Shown piece by piece: positions 43,695-55,558 of a stretch of DNA of 64,000 bases (its first letter is position 1; every line of letters starts with the position of its first letter). The translations under genes and the position numbers were made by a program. Origin of the DNA: Corbicula japonica (taxonomy: Eukaryota > Mollusca > Bivalvia > Venerida > Cyrenidae); the NCBI GenBank assembly GCA_038501625.1, contig JAZAYU010000003.1, positions 5,408,796 to 5,472,795 on the forward strand, given 5' to 3'. The notes beneath the pieces are model-generated. The model was not told the DNA's origin. It saw only the letters and a list, made by a program, of their open reading frames with translations, and did no database searches.

Positions 43695-45835
43695 ATGCCG
43701 TCTTCGGTAATAATGATTATTTTGTAATATATTATATTTAATCTTGTATATAATGCTGATGTTTCTCACATCTAGTGGGACTTATGCATATGTAAATAAA
43801 AGTTGAAAGTTGAAGTTAAAATAATACAATTCTAATTCAGATATTATTTAATCAGCTCTATATATTTTCTGATATACAAATATTTAGCAATAAATGTGTC
43901 CTTTGTTGTGGATAAAGGTAGACTTTGCATGTTTGTGAGTTACTTCTTGACCACTTTGTTCTATGTTTTCTGCTTATAAATTAATAAAGATGCGTGTTTA
44001 TATTCCACGTTATGTGTGTAAACTAGTCCAAAAATGATTACATAATTTTATTTTGAACAACTGATTAAACAAATCTGTAATCTTTGATATAAGGTACCGG
44101 TACGTACAACCATACTGATATTCGTGGGCATAAAATTTCATGGTTTAGTTAGACAACATTTCACGGGTTCTTAATTTCGTGAAACTTAATTTTCTACTCA
44201 ATCTTTTAAATGAACAATGTTTAATTTCAAATTTCAAATTTTGGTTCTAAGTTGTTTAAAATTCGTGAACCAATCTGAAGACAACATACACAAAACTTAA
44301 TACCCAACGAATATTGATGATTAAAAGTACGTTTACTTGCTTTTCTTGTCGACACCATGAGGACTACCACAGGGCATTCAAAATTCAATACAGGAAAAGC
44401 CTAACAGAACACTGAAATTAGTTCAATCACGTGGTTTTTGTACTAGAAAACAGTGCATTGTATACATGTACTTCCCAAACGATTTTAGAACATGAAAAGT
44501 AAACTAAATCTGTTGCTTATGTCAGATATTTATCGGACTAAAAACATTACAATTGATGTGTCTGTCGTCTCGAGTCCAATTAGATAAAGAAAAGTGAAAT
44601 TTGCTTATCAGAAATCGCCACACAGGAAATACAACCTCACCACGCAGCGAAAAAGTAGGATGGAAAAGAGATCATGTGTTAATAAGAATATAAATTTCGA
44701 ATAAGAGACCACAAACAAATAATGAAAAGGAGAACCCTTGGTGTTACCGCCTTGGATCGGTCAGCGGCAAAAAAATGCCACTGGGGGTTAGTAAAAAATT
44801 ATAAGCATAAGCACGCACGCACACACACAGACTACAAACAAGCACAAACGGGTATAACCCATTGGAACGGTAAGTATTTTCTGATATAAACCAGATTGAG
44901 CCAAACATTAACGCTAGATTCTCAAACGAACAAACATACCGGTAAATAATTTGCATTAGTAAGGTTAATCCTACCCAGCCGATTATTTGGCAATCATGCG
45001 TACACTTTATTGTGTATGTTGGTAACCATTTATTACGGATCCTCTATCGTTTGATCGTAAAAAGTGTGATAATTAGCGGCACCCTACTTCTTTGCAGGAT
45101 TGGTTGAGACCTTTAAAATAAAGAGGTAGGAGCGTGATACCCTAATTGACTTTGACATGACCTAAGATGCACAAGACTCTTATCACTTGATAATCCAGTC
45201 ATTTTAAAACCGGGCTCCGGAAATGTATTGGTGCAGTTCAAAGATATTGCCACAGTCATATACCTCGCCAACCAGTACATACACAGGGAACAGAATAGTT
45301 GAAGAAAATTGATAATAATTTACATGTTTGATTGAGAAAATCAAATACATGTTATATAATTATTACATGATTCGAAGAGACGCGTTGGACTCCCTGCTGT
45401 GTATAAATAAACTTGATTATCTTTCGATCATGTCTGGTATTTAAGTTGCTTAATCGGAGCTCCCACAATTTCGTTGTACATGTATTTTACCTTCTATCAC
45501 TATTTATTGCTAGATAACCATTGAACATGTTTAAGACGAAACAAATCTAAAATAGAAAGAAATAAAATTGATCGCAACTCTTCTGAGTTTGAAATCATTG
45601 GCTGTGGTTGGTGCTAATAAAAGACTTAACACTACATCCATTTAAGGTATTCAGTTTTTAGTTTCGCGTTTGACCTAGTTCATTAATGCGCAGTAATATG
45701 TAGTTTATTTAATAAAACTCTTCCATATAATCTTTTACATAAACAATTTCAATTGAAAAAAATTCAATTACGCTTTAATATATTTTTCCAATAACAGTAT
45801 TTACACTTGTTTGAGATAAGGGAAGTCTTGAACGT
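43695..45835. other. intergenic between LINE and gene 2
   Basis: Contains a dispersed-repeat-like stretch at about 44095-44285 (ATTCGTGGGCATAAAATTTC, TTCTTAATTTCGTGAAAC). Otherwise nothing is recognised. The ORF at 44744-44956 has no signature. Confidence 0.4.
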
Positions 45836-45837
45836 AA

Positions 45838-45948
45838 TTTATGGTAAAAAGATAACACGGTTACACGATTGCATGTCTTTGCTTTAATATCATTAATTAC
45901 ATGTTTCCTTTTTATAAAGTGTACAGATGTTAGATTCTTTAGTTGAAG
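45838..45948 (+). promoter_or_regulatory. conserved upstream region of gene 2, TATAAAG at 45913-45919
   Basis: Aligns with the region before gene 1 (see 12915-13021). TATAAAG is 30 bp before the ATG, so if it acts as a TATA box the 5' UTR would be only a few bases. It may instead be part of a longer 5' UTR. Confidence 0.4.
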
Positions 45949-46000
45949 ATGAAAGAATTTACAGGTTTAGTGCTTTTTCTGATGTGGTTTTTATTTAAAG
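45949..46000 (+). CDS. gene 2 exon 1: signal peptide
   Basis: 52 bp, donor AAAG|GTAAGG, phase 1. It encodes MKEFTGLVLFLMWFLFK. Length, phase and sequence match gene 1. Confidence 0.85.
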
Positions 46001-49000
46001 GTAAGGCTAGATTAATTTTTAAAATGAAAATTAGCACATTTTTCAAGAATTTAAAGAGACATTTAAAGCTGACTATTGTAAACGAATGATTCCATATATT
46101 TTTACCGGAATACGATAATTTCTAATGAGATTTTATATGAATTTACTTGGAAATTTCATTATATAATGCAATTCAATTACGTGATCCGTCGAGTTCGAGA
46201 TACATATTCTGATAGCTAGAAACATTATGTTCACCCTTTTGCCTGTCCAATGAAATAATTTATGTTTTTAATCTATAACTTTATGCGTTTGGACATAATA
46301 ACATACTTTGAGAATGAATGAATTTAAGTTCACATTTGTTGAATGTAGTTTTTTTTGGATGACTCTAAAATGTCTTTGTCATAATACAAAAAGTCACAAT
46401 TTTGATACCACAAGACAACTGTTTGTTTAAAAGTTGAAATAAACATGTACGGTAGAGATAAGTGAATGTCAACTGATTTAAAATTAAACTAGGTTAGCAT
46501 TGAAAATAATTCATAGCCTCATGTGATTCGCAATTCCACCTTGTAAAAAGAACATAACCATCACATCAAAGAAAACATGGTAAAAAGTAGCGACATACAA
46601 AATAACAAACAGATCAGAAATGCAAATATATTAATGCAAAGTAAAATCTAATTATAAAGATGACTGACTTAGACAAAACCGATATACGGATGAAACAGAC
46701 AATACAAATTGTCCACCTTAAAACGGTCAGCGACAACAAAATGTCGACCAGTGGGGTCAGAGGATTAAATCGCGCTACCTCACGACTTTCTTACCCACAG
46801 TTAACTTCGAAAAACAAATTGAATAGAACCATATGTTCACGTTGACATAAAACTCAAAGTACAAATGCCAAAAACATGGTTGGTTGTACAAAATAAATAA
46901 GAAATGAACGTTATCAAATAATGCTATCGGAGAACTAAACTAATAAACATATTAACTTATAAACATAAAAACTTTACAAACAATCAAAGATTGCATGAAC
47001 ACACAAAAGTAACATTAAATGATGAGTTGAAGAATTCAAAAACATGGTACTTACCTTTCGATAACTGGAAAACTCTTTGAATCATTCACATCATTGAAGT
47101 TAATGGTCCGGCAGTAAATCAGACAACGATGATTCTTTTGATTCATTATTACAGCCTTTAACAACACCTCGAGATAGCTTGATGATTTGTTGAATATAGA
47201 TAATAACCATTTTCCATCTCTGGTTAATAAAATTTACCCTCAAGAACTACAACTTAATAAAGAAAACACTTCGGATAAGCAACCAAACTTTCTTGATCTT
47301 AATCTTTCTATTGAAAATGGATACCTGACTACTAACATATATGATAAAAGAGATGATTTTAATTTCAATATAGTAAATTTTCCATTTTTAGACGATGATG
47401 TTCCTCATGCAACATCCTACATGGTTTATATCTCACAGCGTTTTCGCTTTTCTAGAGCTTGCAATGATATTAATGATTTCAATGAACGTAATCTCTGCAT
47501 AACAGAAAAAACTTTTAACAAGGTTATCGGTATCATAAATTTTTGGAAAACATTTTGCAAGTGTTTCGCCGATACCCAGATTTAATTCAAACATACAGAT
47601 GCAGTTTAAAATCACTACTGCAACAAGGTATTTCACAGCCAGTATTTAAATGGGATATAATGTATATTAAGAAAGTAGTAGGCAATATTTATTTCTTCCG
47701 GTTTTTCGTAAAAACCATCTGTAAGTTCAAAAAGAAAGGTTACCAACATGACATTCTACAGCGCTCTGCAGGCCTGGTGACTAACCCATCTACAGTTGAT
47801 CACTATGCTTACCTCTGGTTGCACGACGGTGGCAGGGGTTTGAGAGTTTATGAAGGTTTATGGGGAAATCTTTTCTTTAAAGAACATAGAAGCTCGATTT
47901 GTTTCTTTTATCTATGTCATCGTTTTCTTGCTAATTTCACTCCAGGGTCTCTGGTCTCGGTAAGATCATCGAGTACTCGCCCATTTGGCTTTGTAATGCT
48001 ATTAGCTTCTTATGTTTTATATGTTTGTGTGCTTTTGCATACAACATTGATTAGCTGATGGATGAGTTGGAGTAATTTCACCAAGTCAACGTGTACTTGT
48101 TTTTATTAAAAGGAACCTGTTGTGGCAAGTGTGAGGTTCTTGCACCCTAGAACCTGGCTAGAACCTGATTTAAACCCCCAGTGGCAATTTGTTTTGCCAC
48201 TGACCGTTCCAAAGTGTTAACCCCAAGGGTTATCTTTTTCGTTAATTGTTTGTGACGTTTTTTTCGAATTGACGTACTTATAACAACGTGCTCTCTTTTC
48301 CTCTCTTCTGTTTCGTTGAATGGGGAGGCTGTGTTTTGTGAGTGTGGTGATTCCTGATATGCATATTTCACTTTTACACTATCTCAGATTTATGGCCTGC
48401 TTAGAAGACTAGCTAAGATTTCTCTTAGTTATTGGTAGGTAGTCATGTCTTCTATTTCATTTACATTTAAAACCTTACCGAGAATAAAAAGTTGTGCTGC
48501 AGTCTGTGCAAGTGAAATTGCAAATGATCTGCTTGCTTGTAAGGCAATATCAAAATGTATGTCTTGAATAGCGTTGAGACAGAATGGATCTAATTACAAT
48601 ATTCTTAGTTACAACATAGGGTTGTTGTTAATATCTCTATGGTCGTCAGTACTCCTGTTCACAATTGCTTTTTATTTACGGTTATTTCTGTATGGTATTA
48701 CATATCTGAAAGCTGGTTCTTATACACAAGATATTGAACATTCTTAATGTTTCTCTTTTGTAATTTAAATTACATGCTATATAGTAAAGATTTTAAAATG
48801 CAGGGTACTAACTTGATCATTGATTATGACTTATCCAATAAAATATCGTTAATATGAAATGGTAAAATACGTGATTTCACAATAAAGTAAATAGGAATAA
48901 AACTATGCTTGTTTCAAAATTGATAAAACGAACTGTGACAGAATGCATTTTTTCGAAACGATTTATGAGAATTCAACTTTAAAATTCATGCTGACCTTTA

Positions 49001-52000
49001 TGCATATTTCACCTTTTTACAATAAAAGTTCGTCAACTTGACAATACTTCTTTTTGAAATTTTATTTTATGTCTACCTCAGGTTTATTTTAATTAAGTTT
49101 GATTCACTTGCAGGAGACTGGATCCTTGTCGGCGGTAAAATTGTAGACATATGTTTTACAAAACGATATACTGCCAGTGGCAATGAAAGCATAAGTATAC
49201 CTTGTGAAGCGAAGAACTTATCTTGTGGAATGGAAAGACAGATTTATGTATCTGATGTAAATTACTACAAAAATACCGGAGACAGCTGCAACTGCAGTGA
49301 CAAGTTTGAGAACTGGATTAACGAATTGAACGATTTTGAGAATGAATTGCGTTCAACATGTTTGAACCAGAACCTTTGTAGTTTTAACTCTTCGGTATAT
49401 ACATCAATTGATGCACCGAACGATTGGTTGGCAAACATAGAATATGAATGCATTAACCCAGGTAGTACTTATTTTTATGCATATTTTCAAAAGTAACTTC
49501 TATGCATTTACTTAATTTATGAAAAATGTTTAAAGGAAATAATATAGACACATTATGAGTTTTATTAATTAAGCACAAAGTCATATTCAAAGATTATAAA
49601 AGGAATGACTATAAGTTTCTGTGACTTGTTTAAAAATATTGTTACACTTTTGACACTGTCCAAATATTATCTGGTATTTTGTCATTATAGCAATTCTTTT
49701 CGTTTACCTTTTATAATAATTCTTTAGTTCCAACAACCACAGAAGTTGATACTACCGGAAACAATGATTTGACTACTATGCTCGCAGTAAAGACAGAAAC
49801 TACTATACTTGCAATAAAGACAGAAACTGTAGAATCAACCAAATCCTTATTGATCTCTCACGAGTCAACACAAAACACAACCATGTTTTCAGTGTCAGGA
49901 ACGCCTGTGGTAAAGACATCGGGTAATAATAATTTTATTAGAAATGCTATCATATCATACAAAAATGTATGAAATGAGATCTAGCATTGGTATGTCGACC
50001 TTCGTTTCTTTGTATTCGTAGCATCCATACTCCACTAGAATATATGTTATGGTCTGTTAAAATCTGTAAAAACAAATTCTGTTGACTTGGAGAATGAATT
50101 GTATCGAAATAATGTATATACCTTTTTCATTTATGAAGAATATTAATACATATGTAGCCTTCTTTGTACACTCGTAGTCGTAAATTCAACGTTCAAATTA
50201 ATTTGGTTTACATCGAGATATGGATGATTGGGTAGCTATGTTTGGGTTTTATGTTGTTTATATGCCCCCGGCATCTAGTGATTGAACCGTCCTTCCATAC
50301 TTCCGTACGTCCGTCCAAAGAGTATTGGCGTGAAAGTTTATATACTAACATAACAATTCACCGGTCATGGCCCTGACAAGTTACGTAATTAAGGCTACTT
50401 TATTTCTTGGGTTATCTCCCCATTTTGTTCTTAGAGAAAAAGGTCAACCGGTGTCGGCAAGTTGGTTATTTCTCAATGTCTACAAAGAGCATTGACATGA
50501 AAGCTTTCACACTTACTTTAAATTACTAAACGGTGAACAGGTCGTGACTAACAAGCTACATAACTCTGGTTACCATATTTCTGGGGTTATCTCCCCATTT
50601 TGTACTTTGAGATAAATGGTTAACCTTTTTCGGCAAGTAGGATATTTTTTAATTTCTAGAAAGAGCATTGGCATGAAAGTTTACATACTTATTTAAAAGG
50701 GCACCGGTCATCACCCTGACAAGTTAAATGACTCTAGGTATCTTATATCTGGAGTTATCTCCCCATTTTGTACTTAAAGAAATGGTTAACTTGTTTCGGC
50801 AAGTTGGATATTTCTCAATTTCTTCCAAGAGAAAGTTTACACACTTACTTAACAGTGCACAGGTCATGACCCTTACAAGTAAAATAACTCTAGGTACCTT
50901 ATTTCTTGGGTTATCTCCCGATTTTGTACTTCGAGAAATGGTTAAACTGTTTCCTCGAATTCGATATTTCTCAATTTCTACAACCAGAATTGATATGAAA
51001 TTTTATACACTTACTTAACAGTTCACAGGTCATAACCTGACAAGTTACATAACTCTGGCTTCCTTATTTATTGGGTTATCTTCCCATTTTGTACTTAGAG
51101 AAATGGTAAACCTGTTTTGTAAATTTGATTATTTCTCAATTTCATTCATGTGCCTCAAGTTGACCACCCCCAAAACTTAGATTATAAGTTACTTAACCTG
51201 ATTTTTATGTTTAATTCTTTTCATGTACAGGTTCTGGCACCAGAAAGTTATTTTCATTATTTAGAACTAACTTGTGATTTTAGTTTGAGTTTTAACACTG
51301 TGATTTCATTTAAAATTTGTATCATGACAAACTTCGTTTCCGGGGGCATATGTGTTTTCCGAACACAGCTTCTTGTTGTTGTTTTTTTCAAAAGTTGTCT
51401 TAAGTGAATAAAAGCAGACATTTAAGCAGACATCTCAGTAATGTCGTTTGGAGCAATTGAATTAAGTTGGTATAATTATTGGTGTTTTTTTAATTTAATG
51501 TTTAATTTTTAAAGCATTCTTTTTCTGTACTGTTTTGTAAACAAGAACATCATACTAAGTAACGTTTTTAAATGTAAAAAATTGAATCAGTTTTAATTGT
51601 GTAAGGGAATGGTTTGCTATTGTTGTCAATATATTTTTTTATTCCTGATTTGCATATTTCACCTTTTTATCGAATCTCTAACCGATAAAATTTTCTTCTT
51701 ATATATAAATCTAGTTTGTGATTTTTATCGAAATACATACAGATACAAACATATATATATAAAATGATTATTAGCTGATATTTTCAATGCTTTCTGTGAA
51801 AATAAAATTTCTGATATTTTTTTCTTTGTCAAGGAACTGCTTCTATACAAGCAAAGCAAAAAGTCATAACGTTTACTCAGATTAATGTTAATATTTAAAG
51901 CATTATAAAAATTGTATTTGAACATGGAGAAAATCTGTTTTATTCAGTGAAATATTTGTAACATTGGTTATTTTACTCGGGAGACTCGCGCTACACAACT

Positions 52001-54604
52001 CGTAAGGCTATCATTTTGGTCTAAAAGGAAACAAAATTGTTATATTTATTATATCCATATATCCATGAATGGTTTTAGCATAGTACTTAAGCGTGTATCC
52101 GATATATTGAAATAACGAGACAGATCAGTAAAGACGAATCCCACAGTGTGGTTTTCTGATTCTGTATTCTACAGTTTTCCATGTTATATGCGACATCACA
52201 ACTACGTCACATTTGATTCTGTATTCTAATCGTACTTTTTCGGTACTCTTAGATACATACCGAACACCAAAAAAAGGAAATTGCTACAACCACTACTTAT
52301 TTTTTATGCCATACATATATTTTCTACGCTATTCATAAATTTACTATTGGGTTACTCTAATTATTTCTACTATTATGTAAACCACGTTGATGCCTACTTA
52401 AAATGTTTTGTTTAGTGTATTTAAAATGTTTTGTGCGAGAAGGGTTTATAATAAAAGGAACATTAAGACAGTATGCAGTCTGTTGGTTCGTATTATTTTT
52501 TCGCGTGTTATTGTTTACATAGCCAACACGAAAAAAACGAACAGACTGCGTACTGTTATAATAATCCGTTTATTATTATAATAATGGCAATTACTCCTAT
52601 TATTTCCAATGAAATACTTATCTCGTACATCTCTATGTTTAATGCTTTTGTGGAAAATTTAACGTTCTCTGTGTTGCTTTCCTTTTCCTTACCGAATTAC
52701 CATAAGCATCCGTAATGTCAGTATTAAAAACAAGCATCGTACCTCATGTGAGTTACCAAGTGTCATAAAATATTAACATAATTTGTTCTAGTGAAATACC
52801 ATTGTTTTTATTTTACTAGCTTATACCAAATAATGCAATTCTCTCGTGAGAATATACAAGTTGTTGTATTCACTAGGTTCAATAAAAACCGATATTTTTA
52901 TAAAACAAACTAATATAGTCTAAAAAACACGGAAAATTTGAGACACCTATCAATTTAGAAGGTACATTTTCGAAAGTATTTCATAGAAATAGTTTCGTAT
53001 ATTGCATTTTGTTACTATTTGTAGTGTTTTTAAGTAATCTTATATGAAAATAAATTTAAAAAAAATGCTTAAAAAACTTTTATTTGTTTTTATTGATTGT
53101 GTTTTTATTCCATAATCTTGGAAATTTTTTAACAATTCTTTTTTACAAAAAAGCAAAGAAAATGTTTAAAGACGTTTAGCATTATATCTTATGCAAAGTA
53201 ATTGTGTTGAAGTTTCCTGTTTCTACTCATTTTGTTTTAGATCAGGAAGCCAGTTCATCAATTGCACTGATCGCTGGTTGTTCCGGGGCTGTTGCTGTAA
53301 TTGTGCTTATAATTGCCAGCGCATGTATAGCTTTTAGATGGTAAGCAGTGTTTGATATTTTCCAGGAATAATTTAAAGTTATTTTCGGAAGTCTTTTGCC
53401 AATTAATGTTGAACCAAATTTCGCTCAAAGCGGCTATAAACAGCTTTGCTAATGTTGAAAATCCACAATCTCTCAACCGGACTGAAAATATTCAATACCC
53501 TTCACACACCGAGTACCCCTTTAAGTGGAAACCACCTGATTGTTATCAAGAATCGGACTTTCCAATTAACAATTTTCACTCACTATGCCTGCTATGCTTG
53601 TTAACCTTTGAAACAAGAAACAAGAAATTAGTCAGTGACAACCGGTCTGACTACAGGTAAAATAAGGTTGTTTATGTTACAATAATGTAATTCGTTGCAA
53701 TCGCTAGATGAAACGTGTGTGTTCTCATCTAACACATTAAAACCACAGGATTAGTACAGGAAAACCACAGTACGCCGAGTTCACATCAAGATATTGCACT
53801 TTTGCATTTAAAAAAAGAATGTATGTCAAGATTTATTGAACATTATCTTCTGCAACAATACTTAACTGTTTCGAATGGAAACTTTGGCTCTGAGTTAAAG
53901 TAGTAAAATACGAATAATAACTATCTGATTTCTAGTATACAGGTGAACGATTTGAATAACAACCTTCTCGAGAATTGTTTTGTGAAATTTCTACTGTTTA
54001 TTTTTTTGTTTCAAGTAAAAGGAAAATACCAAAAGAGCACAAACAAGAAAACGAAGTCTACAATAATTTTGCTAGCAACGGAAGTAAAAAACAATTGGGC
54101 ACAATGGCTGGTGTTCTAAATCTTTCTTACGAGGACCAAACGTATCACCAAGACCAAGATGTTCTACACAGGCATGACGAAACTGATGCTGAAAACGACT
54201 ATAATGAGCCAGATGATGCTACCGTTTCGTACGATCCGAGATTGGGTCAAGAAAGTGTAAATATAGATCAGACATCTATTTATGAAGAACCGATAAGTCG
54301 AATAGCAAGACTTGAAATTAAACCAATGAGTGTGAAATATGCAGTGCCTATGAAACTTGCAAAAGGCGAAATTTTATCTAATGAAGATTCCAGTTACGAA
54401 GAGTACTCACATATTCAATCCACAAATACAATTATTTTACCACACCAAGCCGAAAACTATTCCCATTTACATTTAACTTCGGATTCCATATTCGAAGTGT
54501 CAGCGGAAAGTCAGTATAACACCATTCATGATTTTGAAAATTCCCATCATGCTCATTACAACGATAATTATTCAAATGTAGTACTAGAAACTCTTAGCGA
54601 TTGA
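45949..54604 (+). CDS. lectin-like receptor gene 2 (type I membrane protein with tyrosine-rich tail)
   Basis: Exons 45949-46000, 49114-49461, 49728-49922, 53241-53340 and 54016-54604 join in phases 1,1,1,2 into 427 residues. The order is signal peptide, 8-Cys SUEL-like domain, Thr/Ser stalk, single TM and a roughly 195-residue cytoplasmic tail. The tail has QTSIYEEP, SVKYAVPMKL, EEYSHI, NYSHL, QYNTI and NYSNV. It lacks the second extracellular domain of gene 1. The reading frame stays open for 54 codons after TGA 54602-54604 and encodes a C-terminus homologous to gene 1. Either this stop is a recent nonsense change or it is read through. Likely role: surface binding plus SH2-type signalling through phosphotyrosines (inference). 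Confidence 0.8.
46001..47185 (+). other. intron 1 of gene 2, first part
   Basis: AT-rich, no recognised repeat. The ORF at 46660-46845 has no signature. Confidence 0.45.
47187..47720 (+). mobile_element. Penelope-like reverse-transcriptase remnant in intron 1 of gene 2
   Basis: A frame with NFLDLNLSIENGYLTTNIYD, KRDDFNFNIVNFPFLDDDVP and SYMVYISQRFRFSRAC fits the C-terminal RT part of Penelope-like or related retroelements. A frameshift at about 47545 leads to VFRRYPDLIQTYRCSLKSLL and GISQPVFKWDIMY, the expected continuation. No endonuclease is seen. The clade is uncertain. Confidence 0.65.
47995..48410 (+). repeat. 3' part of the RT element family in intron 1 of gene 2
   Basis: Shares a 400-bp block with 19890-20360, and a shorter one with 8254-8395 (AAGTGTGAGGTT, GCCACTGACCGTTCCAA, GGGGAGGCTGTGTTTTGTGA). 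It lies just behind the RT remnant in the same orientation. Confidence 0.6.
48420..49113 (+). other. intron 1 of gene 2, last part
   Basis: AT-rich. Ends with TTCACTTGCAG at 49113. Nothing else recognised. Confidence 0.5.
49114..49461 (+). CDS. gene 2 exon 2: SUEL/galactose-binding-lectin-like domain
   Basis: 348 bp, phase 1 at both ends. It encodes 116 residues with 8 Cys: VDICF, SIPCEAKNLSCG, DSCNC, RSTCLNQNLCSF and ANIEYEC. It aligns with gene 1 exon 2 (for example IYVSDVNYY with ILLSQIEYY, NDWLANIEYEC with KVWLAVVQYEC). N-glycosylation sites NES, NLS and NSS are present. Confidence 0.82.
49728..49922 (+). CDS. gene 2 exon 3: Thr/Ser-rich stalk
   Basis: 195 bp, phase 1 at both ends (TTTAG| ... 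ATCGG|GTAAT). A short internal repeat (LAVKTETTILAIKTETVEST) and a Thr/Ser-rich composition fit an O-glycosylated spacer. Confidence 0.75.
49923..50260 (+). other. intron 3 of gene 2, first part
   Basis: AT-rich, no feature recognised. Confidence 0.45.
50262..51375 (+). mobile_element. Helentron-like (HINE/pearl) element C in intron 3 of gene 2
   Basis: The 5' end ATGCCCCCGGCATC is followed by a CCGTCC/TTCCGTACGTCC microsatellite (about 50289-50315), then a minisatellite. The inverted CCGGGGGCATAT (about 51340-51352) is followed by the hairpin TGTGTTTTCCGAACACA (51351-51367) and CTTCTTG. T flanks both ends. Same layout as elements A, B and D but with a different body sequence. Confidence 0.68.
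50411..51240 (+). repeat. about 165-bp minisatellite, five units, in element C
   Basis: GTTATCTCCCCATTTTGTAC recurs at about 50411, 50586, 50753, 50910 and 51074, together with GATATTTCTCAATTTCTACA and GGTCATGACCCTGACAAGTT. Confidence 0.85.
51376..53240 (+). other. intron 3 of gene 2, last part
   Basis: Mostly AT-rich. The ORF at 52473-52715 overlaps the inverted repeat at 52468-52556 and is not a gene. The acceptor TTTTGTTTTAG ends at 53240. Confidence 0.5.
52468..52556. repeat. inverted repeat, arms about 35-40 bp
   Basis: ACAGTATGCAGTCTGTTGGT pairs imperfectly with ACGAACAGACTGCGTACTGT. Probably a decayed MITE. Confidence 0.65.
53241..53340 (+). CDS. gene 2 exon 4: transmembrane segment
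   Basis: Exactly 100 bp, phase 1 in and phase 2 out (AGATG|GTAAGC). It encodes DQEASSSIALIAGCSG followed by AVAVIVLIIASACIAF and R. Same length as in genes 1 and 3. Confidence 0.87.
53341..54015 (+). other. intron 4 of gene 2
   Basis: A 102-codon ORF (53352-53660) lies wholly inside. It has no signature and no splice sites in the right phase. The acceptor TTGTTTCAAG ends at 54015. Confidence 0.5.
54016..54604 (+). CDS. gene 2 exon 5: cytoplasmic tail up to the first stop
   Basis: Starts in phase 2 with CKRKIPKEHKQENEVYNNF. It contains GVLNLSYEDQ and SIYEEP (residues shared with gene 1), then YEEYSHI, NYSHL, SQYNTI and YSNVV, and ends at TGA 54602-54604. Unlike gene 1, it has no insertion and no frameshift. 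Confidence 0.82.
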
Positions 54605-54769
54605 ACAATTCGAGAAAAAATCGGAGATTGTGTGAATCAGTATGACCATCTTGATGTCAGTTTTACCCAGAATATTACAACTGCAAGACAGACAGATCAC
54701 GCTTCCTTAAGTGATTACTACACTGTAGATATCACCGACCATATTCCAGTACCTTTGACAGATCTTTGA
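54605..54769 (+). CDS. in-frame C-terminal extension of gene 2 after TGA
   Basis: 54 sense codons in the same frame, then TGA at 54767-54769. The end (HASLSDYYTVDITDHIPVPL then TDL) matches the true C-terminus of gene 1 (HSLHNYYNVDITDQDHVSL then TEL). It therefore belongs to the ancestral coding sequence. Whether it is still translated is unknown. Confidence 0.65.
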   Translation, partial: TIREKIGDCVNQYDHLDVSFTQNITTARQTDHASLSDYYTVDITDHIPVPLTDL

Positions 54770-55555
54770 ACAACAAAAAGGAAAATCCAAACTTCGGGAT
54801 ATTTTCATATTTTATAATACATACACGTAATAGAATCTGATCCACAAAAATTGACGTTTTAATTAAATGTTTTTTTTTGTGTCTTTTAAAATTTATAATT
54901 TATAACCCATAGTCTGTTTTCCTCATTATCGTTTTGGCTGTGCCTTCTTATGTGACCATTATGCAAATTTCACAAGATAATCATTAAATGAACGTACCCA
55001 TAATCGTACATTTTCTTACACAAAGCACCATAAACCACTGGATGTAATATGTGAATGAATAGATGATAAAATGTTATAAGAATCACCTTTTTCCAATCTC
55101 CATCCTCATTTCAATTTAGAAATAACATTGCTTAAAAATTGTGTTGTAACAGTGTTATAAACAAAACATACTTCCTGACCTAACCTTTTGATATGATTGT
55201 GTATGAATACACGCTCGAAAGAACCATGACAGTAAATAATTTGTACTTCCCGTCGATAGAAAGTCACCACTTTTGCAAGTTCTACCAGCTACATGTATAA
55301 CTGATTGATAAAAAATGAACTGTCTCTTTTGAATTTAAACATTTACTTATAATGGTATTCTGAACAAATACTTTGATCGAGATCAGGAAAACACTATCTG
55401 TCTTGCCAATCTCGTTTTTCGATTGGCTGACATGGTCCGGTTGATATTCTTGTTATATGAAATATTGATCTATAAAATTTTGGAAGAAGAAAAAAAACTT
55501 ACCAGTCCATAAGTTTTCAATTTCATCAAATTGAACGTAAAAGCTACTTGGTGGA
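54770..55555 (+). other. 3' flank of gene 2
   Basis: AT-rich probable 3' UTR and downstream sequence. No clear polyadenylation site was chosen and nothing else is recognised. Confidence 0.4.
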
Positions 55556-55558
55556 CGA

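Noticed and set aside
47806..48058. Frame 47543-48058 as one 171-codon protein
   Set aside because: Only its first part matches the RT remnant. The remainder is repeat 3' sequence shared with 19.9-20.4 kb.
52473..52715. 80-codon ORF in intron 3 of gene 2
   Set aside because: It overlaps a decayed inverted repeat and lacks any domain or splice support.
53352..53660. 102-codon ORF as an extra tail exon of gene 2
   Set aside because: It lies between the TM donor (53341) and the tail acceptor (54015) with no phase-compatible splice sites and no gene 1 counterpart.
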